Assembly: GCA_024741835.1 (NCBI GenBank)
Contig: JAENRP010000124.1
Coordinates: 1 to 64,000 of the forward strand
Direction of reading: 5' to 3'
Length of the DNA stretch: 64,000 nucleotides
DNA from: Diplocarpon mali
Lineage: Eukaryota > Ascomycota > Leotiomycetes > Helotiales > Drepanopezizaceae
Shown here: piece after piece, positions 34,904 to 45,090 of the stretch
How positions within the stretch are numbered: the first letter of the stretch is position 1
How the letters are laid out: each line of letters starts with the position of its first letter
Made by a program: the position numbers and the translations under genes
The notes under the pieces: generated by a model
What the model saw: the letters and a program-made list of their open reading frames with translations, nothing else
Databases searched by the model: none
Told to the model about the DNA's origin: nothing

Positions 34904-35767
34904 CTATGCTTTCCCCGCAACAAGAAAAACCTCCCCCACCTCACCATCGTGCTTCTCAGAGACACTCAGCAAGCGTGTGCCCTCGCCAGTGAAAGATTTC
35001 GGGTCCTGGTCAACCCCATCGATATCCAACTCCGACGGATCGACGGTCTCGGCCTCGCCCTCGCTGTCATCCTCTACGCACGCCAAGGTAGCACCATCGT
35101 ACAGTGTCTCTTCCTTCCGCACCTTTCCCCTCCTGTAGTGAATCTGCCTCAGACTTATCGCCCACACGAAATCCTTCGCAACCTTCACCCTGATCTCTTC
35201 CGAGCCATCAGCAGCACCACCCACATCCGGACCAAGCGCGATCGGGATCCCCGGAGCGGGAGCGATGCCCAGGTTCAACCCTCCACTGACCATGTTATCC
35301 CTCTTCACCCCTTTCTCGGCTCCCTTGGCGATCTTCACCCCCGTGATCATAAACACGCTCTTCGGCAGCAGGTGCTTGCCCAGAAACGTCTTCACGACCG
35401 GCCGCATCATGCTCTCGTTCACGTACGCCCTCGTCGGGGCAATGAGCTGCGTGGCCAGGTTCTCGAACTGTGCCCAGTTGTGCGTGTTCCGCTTGAACTC
35501 CGCTTTCAGCGCGGCGTTGACGGGCAGCCCACCCACCTCGGCCGAGAGAGCACTGTGGCCCGATGAGCCCGACTTGGCGTCCCACGAGTATGCTTCTTCG
35601 TAGGATTCAACCTGAGGCATGTCGGGAGGGAAGGGAAGAGGCCCGCTGGTGTCGATGGCTTGGTGAGGCTCGACGGGGGAGGCGACGATCTGGCCAAGTT
35701 TGATGAGGGTGTTGGGTGGGAAGTGGCTGTTCGGGAGGATAAACCAAGATTTGGGGTGATTCGACAT
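34904..35767 (-). CDS. gasdermin-like (HET-Q1/RCD-1 type) pore-forming candidate
   Basis: An intact single-exon frame of 287 residues from the Met followed by SNHPKSWFILP; an upstream in-frame Met (35908) would add 47 poorly structured residues. The layout fits fungal gasdermin-like proteins: an N-terminal strand with FPPNTLIKLGQIVASPVEP (about 16-34), a central region with FENLATQLIAPTRAYVNESM, the strand KSVFMITGVKIAKGA (136-150), a Gly/Pro-rich amphipathic stretch (162-182), and a short acidic linker (about 232-255) before a small C-terminal piece. In the known system HET-Q1 is cut near its C-terminus by the subtilisin-like HET-Q2, which frees the pore-forming part. A broken S8 protease lies immediately upstream. 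Family assignment is from remembered pattern, not a search. Confidence 0.6.
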   Translation of the reverse strand: MSNHPKSWFILPNSHFPPNTLIKLGQIVASPVEPHQAIDTSGPLPFPPDMPQVESYEEAYSWDAKSGSSGHSALSAEVGGLPVNAALKAEFKRNTHNWAQFENLATQLIAPTRAYVNESMMRPVVKTFLGKHLLPKSVFMITGVKIAKGAEKGVKRDNMVSGGLNLGIAPAPGIPIALGPDVGGAADGSEEIRVKVAKDFVWAISLRQIHYRRGKVRKEETLYDGATLACVEDDSEGEAETVDPSELDIDGVDQDPKSFTGEGTRLLSVSEKHDGEVGEVFLVAGKA

Positions 35768-36095
35768 GTTGTCGATGCTGCGGCGATGCTGGTGCTGTTG
35801 GAATAGGGGTGATTTCCTGTGTCGTGAATGCTGCCGAAGATGTAAATCCGTACTCTGTCTCTTCAGCGATGCGGGGCGTGGCGTCCAGATCGGTGGACAG
35901 ATTCCCATTGGTTAGACCTGCACGGCGGCTTTTGCTAGAGTATCCCTTGAAGCCGTAAATACGTGCTGATATTGACGGTTTTCCTGCTCCATGCACTGTC
36001 TAGGAGCTGTATATACCATCTCTGGTGCGCCCTCCCTTGTCCTCATTTTGATCACAGCTGATTCGAGCACATCTTTGCATGTGATATCACTGCTT

Positions 36096-37640
36096 TCAGG
36101 AATGTTTCTCATGCATGGAATCTGATATCATTGCACAGACTGCGCCCATACGAAGGCTTTCAGGTTGCGAGTACCTCGCCAGTTCCGGCGACTTGGGATC
36201 CCCAAGCAACACCTTGCCCGGAGAGATATAGTAGAGACATCCTTGGTCATACGCCGTCGAACCGACGAGATCCCAGCAGAACTCTTCGGCTCATCGATAG
36301 AGATCTTCAGCTCGTCGTCACTCTGATGCTGCCGATGAATCCCAGACTGCATTGCAAATTCGGCTACCAGCGCAGCAACACCAACAGCCATCGGCGTCGC
36401 GATGGAAGTCCCGCTCTGGTAAGGCTTTCGGGATTCGCCATTCTTAGGGTCTTCTCGCTTTCCTGATGGTACGCACTCTCCGGGTATGCTGGCATTTTCC
36501 AGTTGTGTGTTTTCTGGTGGGTTGGCGCGGGTAGGATGCTCGTTGCCATCTGCGGCATGAATACAGATTACTTTATGCTTCATCTGAGCTGGGCATCGAA
36601 CCGAGCTATCTTCAGTAGCGCAAGAATCCAGAGAGGCTGCAAACATGAGAGTGTTTGTGTGATCATTAACATCTTTGACTATTTTGTAGTCGTCTGTGAA
36701 GCCGAATGACGTAGATATGATGTCCACTTTCCAAGCATCTCTTACATATTCGATTGCCTGCTTGGCTACATCAGCGAGAACATGCCAAAGATGAGGATCT
36801 GATTACTCTTGCAGCATGCAATGTCGTATCCAAATCCCCATCGTCATTGTCAAAAACCAGAGCTACATGAATCTCAACTTGAGGGCTGTCTTGTGCAGTG
36901 ACTCTACCATATCAGATCCATGTCCGACTTTGCTATCATCGCGTGTTAACGTATCCATCTTTTCGTGCACAGATTCTCAGGAACCATGGAGTTTGAGATG
37001 CCGAAGAATCGTTCTGGTCTTCTATGATATTTTTGGATTTTCGTCATGTCGTCCTTGTGCTTTGATTCTCGGGTGATGCGTGTAACAAAGTTCCATGCAT
37101 CTCTGCGCGTAGACAGTAATAAACTCAGGGCCCCTAGTCGATAGAATCTGTGATCGCCCGGTTTCTGAAACATGTAAGCTATTTCATACCACACAGTAAT
37201 TTACAAGGTGCCTGATTTCATGTAAACTCCCTTCTAACTTCTCCTCAATTGCTAGGGCATTCTGCGGAGGGGGACCTGGAACCTCATTTTCGATTTCATC
37301 TTCAACGTGGCAATCGAAGAGCAGATAAGATCGAAGAGCGTCTATATTCCCGCGGGGTTTTTCATGTATTGGTCCAATGTCCTGCCCAGTACATCAAAAT
37401 CTCCGGCGCTCTGAATGAACTTGTGCAGCCTCCTGACTTCCGCCAGAAACTTTACACAAAAATACCGGTGCCTCCTCTCACAATGGCTGAGGTTCTCAAT
37501 CTGAATGATAGTGCTGGTTTCGAGATCTGTGACGGCTGTCTCAAAAAGGAGCAGGACGTCTAGCAATATCTTTTCACATGTCTTGCTTTCGCTCTCCTCC
37601 ATCATAACCATCTGGGTACTGTGCGACTCGTGATCCGGTC
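36096..37640 (-). pseudogene. subtilisin-like (S8) serine protease, degenerate, HET-Q2-like partner
   Basis: The catalytic Ser block GTSIATPMAVGVAALVAEF is intact (Ser codon about 36404-36406). An upstream segment DIISTSFGF is kept, and the His block reads GHGSDMVESLHKTA (His codon 36920-36922). Between them the frame changes. One change, about 36884, is a one-base shift (HKTA then PQVEIHVALVF in the next frame) with no plausible intron. A second, about 36730-36780, can be a real 46-bp intron (GTAATC donor). Near 36245 the C-terminal part again shifts frame, and a good tail (LYYISPGKVLLG) runs to a stop at 36096. The Asp block was not found. A helical N-terminal domain (VLLLFETAVTDLE, FLAEVRRLHKFIQSAGD) lies at 37340-37611 in yet another frame. 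Two or more frameshifts mean it is probably dead. Confidence 0.7.
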
Positions 37641-39572
37641 CATGTCTGAGAAGTGTTTATGAGACGCTTTCGAAATCATCCTGAAGGCCAGGCGATTTTG
37701 GCTTTTGCAGCTGAACGACCGAAAATGGGCTGAGTTTATCGATATAATGAACCGAGTAGCATCCATAGCCGGGGGATGTTAGAAAACTCCTCAGTTCCAA
37801 TACAGACGCGGCTCTTGTTTCTTCGAGGATACTATGTAGTAGTTCAGACCGGTCAGCTGGGCTCCACTACAGATAACGAACCTTCGCAGAGAGAAGAAGC
37901 TATATGCCAATCCAGGAATGGCTTCGTAGCAACTCATCACCTTTGCTATGCTTGCAACACGAAAGGCATTGCGAACAACCATGTCGCGAGTCACATGATC
38001 AGGTTGAGGAACCTCGTTCAACTGTCCCCGTACATAGCTGCGATTCGCGTATACCCCGCAGTCGCAGGTTCTGAGCTCTTATTTCTCATCATACAAAGTA
38101 TAGCACTTCCAGTACCCTCCACCAAAGCCTTTACCCCGGCGTCATCAACCTGGAGATTGCGTGTAAATGTCAAGCGTATGTAGATCTACCTTTCAGCTGA
38201 ACTATTGAAGCTTCCGTTGCCCCCTAATTCATCGCAGATATCTACAGTCCGGAGCCTGACATCATCTAGGAAGCCCCGTTGACAAGGTATATACATACAT
38301 CCAAGACCGGATGCACCACCATACTGCTACTGCAAATTGAAAGTCTTTCTCCTATGCAAAAACTATTGTTGCCAAGATCCTCTCCAACGCACCGAATCGC
38401 TTGAACAAGGACATGTCCGGCCATAGATTCTCACACTCGTACATCTCAACAGCCCGGAAACTCCTAGATTTCCATTGACTCGGCTTTGTTGATCCGCAAC
38501 CATGGAGAACTTTAAAGAGTGGGTGGAAGCCGGAGGTCACGACGGAGCGCTGCATAATCGATTGAAGCTGGGTCGCGACGGATGAGAGAGCAGGATCCTT
38601 GTGTGGGGAGCAGAAGGATACGATCGGGTTTGCATCGAGCTTGTTCTGATAGCTGGGCATGGTGAAGATCGAATGCTGAGAGAAAAGTGGGAACTTGGGC
38701 CAGGGAATGACCCTGCTGGGAATCAAAAGGATCGCGATCATGCGATGGATGTTTTGTGGCAGTTCGCCAAAACTACCATCGAACACCTTTACACTGTTTC
38801 TTCTGGGTCTTCGCCTATGTTTATCAAGGAAATCTCGTCCAAGATCAAACAAGAGTACGGATTTCTATATGGGTAGGTTGTCTGCAAAACTTCCCGCAGT
38901 TCTGCAAATGTTGATCGCGTCAGAGAATCCTCAAATCATGACCAGTAGTGGTGTTTGAGTTCCTTATTCAGTCTTATGGATAACTTAATGTGTCATATGG
39001 TGCCCTCATGGAAGAATTATACTGATTGATCTTAGCTTAAAGCTCTGGGATGTCCCAGCTCGAAATGTAGCATATAATTTTGTACCTCTTTAGCAGGCAT
39101 CTCGAGATTACGTTCCGTCCTTCCACGCATATTTGAAGAATACACAGCTTGGTAAATTTGAAGATAAACTCAGCCTCTTCAGGTTATGGGCTAGCAATAT
39201 AGAAGTATTCTCAAATTCTCGCTCGTCACTCCACAATCGACTGCAGTCTGATTACAAAACCCGAGATATGATATTGCAATTGCTCAGAGCCCTGCACATG
39301 AATCTGGACTACAGTAACTCCGAAATTCTACACTGCTGTGGTCTCGAGCTAACATGGTAAGCAGTATCCAAAGTCCTCAGTGAAGGCGACGAAGATTCAA
39401 AGTCGTCTTTTTCCAAAAGCTTCCCTGAATCTAGCTCGAGGGATTCTAACTCGAGACCTTCAGTGACGCTGAGAACCCGCGAGGACTTCTCTTTGAAGCT
39501 CTTGGAAATTTTGCAAGAGTAAATAACGTCATTAGTAGCCTACAGCGAATTTCAATGGTAATCAGACATGCG
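37641..39572. other. gene-poor, decayed fragments, nothing named
   Basis: The minus strand at about 37750-37870 has a coding-like frame (ETRAASVLELRSFLTSPG) that could be a further N-terminal piece of the broken protease. A minus-strand frame at 38352-38852 (166 codons) and plus-strand frames at 38601-38958 overlap; none is recognised and no introns join them. Confidence 0.35.
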
Positions 39573-39896
39573 TCAAAGCAGGCTCGTGACGCCAAGATAG
39601 CCAAATACCAATCCGAAAATTATAGATACCACAGTCATAGATCCCATTAATATTATTTTGTGAAGGCAAAAGCGATTTCTCTATCGGAGAAACATCTAGG
39701 TAAATCTCACTCCGCAGGTGTTTGAAAATATAGGTGACTCACCTACGCTCGCTCCCATGACGGATGTTCCTTCAATCCCTGCGACAACAGTTTCGCCGGT
39801 ACCATAAATTCCAGATCTAGTGATGACGAAATCCGAGATGGGCAAAAGCATTGCAACTTCACCCAATACTGTCAAGGCTTTTGGAGAGGGGTCCAT
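39573..39896 (-). CDS. possible small tail-anchored protein (doubtful)
   Basis: From the Met at 39896 the frame reads LLPISDFVITRSG, GTGETVVAGIEG, then meets GTAGGTGAG. Splicing from 39743 or so to an AG after GAT (about 39690) gives a phase-compatible exon ending in a strong hydrophobic segment (MTVVSIIFGLVFGYLGVTSLL) and a stop at 39573-39575. An alternative acceptor (CTAG) gives a different, non-hydrophobic tail. Total about 85 residues. Family unknown; the Gly/Val/Thr-rich middle is unusual. Confidence 0.25.
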
Positions 39897-42650
39897 GATA
39901 TTGAAGTCATAGCAGCAACAAAGAGACTGGTGGAGCGTGTCAGATCAGTCAAACAAGACGACTCTTGGGCTTATTCGCCGCCCCCTGAATTGCCCTCTGG
40001 AATTGCAGAGATTTAATGCCCATATTGCTTTGACTTTACTAGCAGCCGGAATCTCAAATCCCAAATCCTGGAAGTAAGACATGATCTTTCTCTCGGACAA
40101 ATCATAAGCCTTCTTGTTCCATTCCAGATCGCAAGTAAAAATGGACCTCGAACCATAGAACTGTTATTTCGATTCTTGTAAATAGCCAATTCGAACGTTT
40201 AGCTATTTCAAGGATTGGCTGTACCATGTAAACAATCAGTTGCGCCACGTGTATAGCTGTGTTCAGTCGAGGCGCACATTTCACTACGATTCTACGACGT
40301 ATCGTCTTCCCCAATAACATGGAGTCAGACTATGGTGGTTCAATTGGAGAGTCACAGCTCAACCACCTGTCCAGGATAAGACCAAAGCCACTTACGCGAC
40401 CACTCCCCTCGTGCCCTCTCTTTGGTGGATTCCCGATGACTGTTCAATTACCGAACGTCAAGTCGCAAGAGGCCTCCCGGACCAACTTCCAAGACACTAA
40501 GCTGGACGTCTGAAAGAGTCGTCTCCATTATCCTTGCCACCAAGAGAAACACGCGACAAGACAGATACCTCAGAGGCGACAATGAAAGCAGGGTCGGTTT
40601 TTCAGGCATACCAATATTCGAAGACCGTCTTCGTTCCACGATAAGCATCGCCACTTACGAAGCCGAGTTTCAACAAGCTATCAAAGATCCCGAGTATGAT
40701 ATAACTACTGCGCAGATGAAGAATTTTGGAAATGTATTTTACGACAAGCGGACACTGTGGAAATGCTGATTCATCGCCTGATAACTGACAAACCGAATAT
40801 GAACCCAGACCTGGAGACCTAGATTGGAACTTTCAGGTACTCCCAACAGAGCGAGGCTTAAGCAAAGAAATCCTTTGCATCGTCAAAAGACCTTAGCCCT
40901 CGGGTTGGAAAGTCTTTCTGCATCACAAAATGTGATGGAGCCTTCGTGGTTGGTGTACGATGGGCAAGCATCCGTTTCCTCAACAGACGATGAATCGGGT
41001 TTCTCTATAGCTACAGGCTACCCTCCAAATATTGGTCAATTACGGGATCCGGTATTGAAAAGCCTGGTGGATGCGGCAGGGTCTCCAATGGATCTCTTCA
41101 GCTTGAAATTGGCCGATTGCAATCTGTGGGCGGCGGATGGTAGAGACTTCCTTCGCGCCCATACACTTGTGACATGGCTTAACAGCAGAACGACCATTCC
41201 ACTGGACGGCGTGAACCGTATTGTAATCCAAGGTGATCCCCAGCTAGCTCTACGCATTGCCCTCGCAAACAAGATTGGCGATCCTCAAAACTCTGTCATA
41301 TATATACATATGTTCACATACATTTATATGTAACATGTGTATTAGTACAGATATACGAATATATGTGTAAACATATTCGTAAACATCTTTTACATCGTGG
41401 TAATCCCTCTGTTGAAGAAGCAGAGGAATTGACCGTGGTATTCCTTGGCTGGTCCACCAGCTTCCGTCACGTCACGCTATCGACGACATATATGTCTCGA
41501 TTGCCCTCAAGATGCCCTTGTCAGCCTTGCTACCATCCCAGGCCCCTCAATACCCCCTCCCGTGCCATCTTATCTTACCAGCTCATCGACAGTATGTTCT
41601 CTCCCGCAATCGACGAGCGCATCTCCTCGATCATTGCGATGACAGAATCATCGTACCGCTGAAACGAGCCGCGGCCGGCGGACTTCATACCCCCCACGCG
41701 TCGTTTACCCGGACCCGTACCCGTACCCGACCTCGCATCTGCTCCTGGGTGTTCTCCCGGTCGGCATCCCCGAGGTCTTCATCCATCGTAATACTTCCAG
41801 AAAGTCTTGTGCGCACGATGATGGCGTGATCGGTTCGGTTCTGCTCGCGCGCGACCTGTACCGCGAGTTATCTTCTCTCCGCGGTGAGCTCCTCTGCCTG
41901 CGTTTGATCCTCTGTCGGCCTCCTTCCTGCGGCCTGGGTCTGGATACGCCTGCAATCTGGCGTCTGCTTCTCGGGTCGTCGTCGTCGTCTGGTGTGATGC
42001 CGTCCGGGCCGTGTCGTCGAATCTCCGAGTATCGTGCTCCACATGAACCATCTGCCTGTTCCGTGTGACTCCATGCTACCCCCAGCGTATCTTGTGCGGT
42101 TATCAGATGCTGCCGCTTGTCGGCATCTGATAACAGTACAGGTTTCACGATCAATGCCGTGCGCCACCCTGGCCATATAGTAATCCCTTGGCAGTTGACT
42201 GCCTGGCGTTGACCATTTACACTATTCCATTTGCTGACCTTGAGTATAGAGACTGCTCATGCATCTCCGACCACGATGGTGTAATTATCTACACTGTATG
42301 GCGCGGTAAATTGAGTGTGTGACGTTTGGTCGTGAAAAGCAAAACTCGCCTTGCCAAGCTACTTAGGATGAATATGAAGGATTTCCAAGGCATCTTGGGA
42401 ATGTGCTAGGCAGAATCCATACAAATAATTTGGCGGCTGGATCCCATCCTTGCTCTTCCGACTTGCGGCCATCGGATTTTCGAAGCTCAAGCTCAATGGG
42501 TTCCTGGTGGCTCGTCGATACGGCATCCCAAGTCAGATCTGACAGGTGTCGAAGCCACACGCCAAGCGCGCGCAAATCTCAGCTGATGAATTGTTCTTTC
42601 GAGTACGAGTACGCTTCATATCTGTTTGCAGTTACCCACAGGATTGATTC
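39897..42650. other. degenerate, coding-like fragments, nothing named
   Basis: The plus strand has a protein-like open run at about 40500-40770 (KRNTRQDRYLRG, FEDRLRSTISIATYEAEF) and another at 40824-41333, in different frames with stops between. 41290-41390 is AT-rich with ATATATGT-type repeats. A plus-strand frame with a run of Arg/Thr-Pro codons lies at about 41710-41740. I could not assemble a gene; decay or an unrecognised multi-exon gene are both possible. Confidence 0.35.
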
Positions 42651-43450
42651 TTAACCGTCTCCAAAGCATCTTTGCTCCATCCAAAAAACCTTCCCACTGC
42701 GTTTTCCAATCAAGTTCGCCAACACCAGATCGAGGGTAGAGTCAGGGTGCGGGCGATGGATAATAATTGCTCCTTCTCTAAGCCACTTTGACTCCTTGCC
42801 GGGAATGACTTGGACTGCGGGGCCGCCGCTGCGTTTAGGCACGGAGTCCATCATGGCCATGGCGTCCATAAACCTGCTCCAAGGTACACTCATCCACCGT
42901 CTCGCGAAAAGCTGACTAGGGACTATGAGTGTGTATTAAGGGATTTTGTGAGCTGGTTGTTGTTGAGCCTTCTCCAAGCAAGACCGTGATCCATCTCACT
43001 TGATTTCGGCGTGTCTTGCTGGAAGCGCGGTCGATGCGATCATACCAGCCAGAGCAGTCCGTTGAAAGTCGCCAGGTCCGAGACCTTCCTCAATGGCGTC
43101 TCGCCAATCCTTGCTCGCTCTTCTGTGCGTGCGCTACCGGGATGTTGGTCTGAGGGGAATTCAAGAAGCCGAAATTTGTCCAATACATCTGGTGCATCGG
43201 GGTCGGTGGTCAAGCATGAAATGCACCAGGGCAGTGGATCTTTGGTGATGAAAGGCTCGACATTCCATGTGGCTTGCTGGCAAGGGTCGTCGGTCAAGTC
43301 CTTAACGCCATGTGTCAAACACGCTTTGCCGGCGACCATGGAGCGATTAAGATTGTGGAGAGCCTTGAATCCTGGGCGACAAGGAAGTGCGCAAGGGATG
43401 TAGCGAGATTGTATATCTAAAAGAACAAGGATACGAGTCTCTAAGGACAC
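42651..43450 (-). pseudogene. decayed gene of an uncharacterised fungal family (IPA-like)
   Basis: The 42651-42893 frame reads VPWSRFMDAMAMMD, then GPAVQVIPG, then EGAIIIHRPHPDS and GKRSGK, a pattern common at the C-terminus of uncharacterised fungal proteins (W-FV-AM, GSAV-F, IVFH-PHP, GKR-KWFGW). Right after GKRSGK the expected FGWSKDALE appears in another frame, so a frameshift has occurred (about 42687). Upstream, 43040-43450 has LDKFRLLEFPSDQHPGSARTEERARIGE, also typical of the family's middle part, in a separate frame with a stop. Family recognition is from memory; no function is known. Confidence 0.5.
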
Positions 43451-44540
43451 GAGCTAGGCAGCGCTTCATCGATGTACATTGTAATTTCGCACCGCTTTGC
43501 AAGGCGACAAGATTCGGAGTTATCGACGTAGTTGAATCCTCATTTGAGATAGGCCATCGACAAGCTCATTGATAATTCCTTGAAGTACCGAGAGGAGATG
43601 GCTTTGGGCCTCCAAGATCAGCTGTCCTCGAGAATTTCTATGCTATCAACTTGGTGCACTTCGCCTCGAACCCATGTTACGACGCTATTATGATGTGGCC
43701 CATGCATGATGATAGCACATCCATTGAAAGTAACCAAAAGTATGACAGTGGTCCAACCAAGCAGTCGGCGATTATGTGAAACAGCAAGCCCTGCAGGAGG
43801 GTAAGCGGACCAAAGGAATAGTAGCTTGGTGAGTTCAAGCAGATCGTCTCTCACATTCTCTTTGCTCAACTACGGTAACAGGTAGATATTCTGGAGCTTG
43901 CGTGATGCGATGAGCCCAGAGTCGTCCCGAGTGCCGTAAGCAAACTGTACCTCATGCCGCTGCGTATCACACATCCCCCGAATCGGGTGAATGCAAACAG
44001 GCTCTCTTTATTTTGACGACCATTTCGTCCATCGCTTGGCATTCCCAGACTGCGTGTGCTTAGCTCACGCTGGATGAGGGCACGATTTCTCTCCCCACTC
44101 TGTCAGTACGAGCTCAAGCATGAATATTGAGAAGGAAGTTGTGGACTTACATTGCAAATGATCCACGAAGTAAAGACGAGGTCAACGAGCGCCTTCCAGA
44201 CAGTATGGCTGTGCGTATATTTGAAGGACTAGAGGGTCAAATGTCCGAGTCGTCTGAACGAGGGGGCGAGAAGCGTAGGCAACCTTGAATGAGGCTTGGA
44301 GTATTTCCACGTGATATCAGAGTGAAAGGAGCACAATACAGGGACTGTCAACCATATGGCAACCACTGGCCTACCGACCAAGTAAATAACGACCTCCGGA
44401 CCCAAATGATACTTCTGTACGCTTAGCCATTTTCATTGGTGGCCTGCAAGACACAGTCTTCTCGGAGTACACTACACGGGTACTGTACAACACCAGGCCT
44501 ATCCCAGCCACTATGCCAGGAGCCAGAAAATCAGACCAAA
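43451..44540. other. no gene recognised
   Basis: Short frames on both strands. A minus-strand frame at 43618-43869 has hydrophobic segments but no start context or splice partners. Confidence 0.35.
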
Positions 44541-44817
44541 GATCAAAGAAATTGATAAAGCACATAACTTCCGCAAAGCAGATCGGAGTGGGCTTTGATA
44601 AACATTGCTTCGCTGAACTTACCGGGAGAAGATTGGCAAGTATTCTCAGTTTCTGCCGCCTTGAGGACAGTTGTGGGCGTATGGAGCGAGGACCGTATTT
44701 CTCTCTATAATTTGCGAAGAAAGAGGATGGCAGGGCAAATGCCTTGATCGTGATGATAGGGATGAAGTCGATTGTGAAGTCGTCGTCGTCGTCGCCTGAA
44801 CCGAACTGAACATGCTC
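44541..44817 (-). other. possible membrane-protein exon fragment (doubtful)
   Basis: Minus-strand 44817-44623 reads coherently: FGSGDDDDDFTIDFIPI, KAFALPSSFF, EKYGPRSIRPQLSSRRQ, LRILANLLP, ending at a GTAAGT donor (44622). Downstream a hydrophobic frame (MCFINFFDLWSDFLAPG) follows after a possible acceptor near 44568. No start and no family; it may be part of a decayed membrane-protein gene. Confidence 0.25.
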
Positions 44818-45090
44818 TGAAAATGAGGAGCACCATATTACATAAGCGAGGTATAATCAGCTGACTTACAGCCTTGTAGGCGCAAGGCTTTGAAACAACA
44901 GCGCCCACAGGGTTTCAACCCACTCCAAAAATACTACACGGAGGTGTTGGAGTGAACCTTAATAAATATCCTTCGTATTGAGCTCCAGTACAACCGAATG
45001 ACTAAGGGAGCCAGCGGGTGAATCGAATGTATAACCCTTTGTGACCATCTGGAGTAGACACACCGCTCGACGCTGGACTGCTCGTTTACC

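Noticed and set aside
38352..38852. 166-codon minus-strand frame
   Set aside because: Overlapped by plus-strand frames, no introns or family; not called as a gene.
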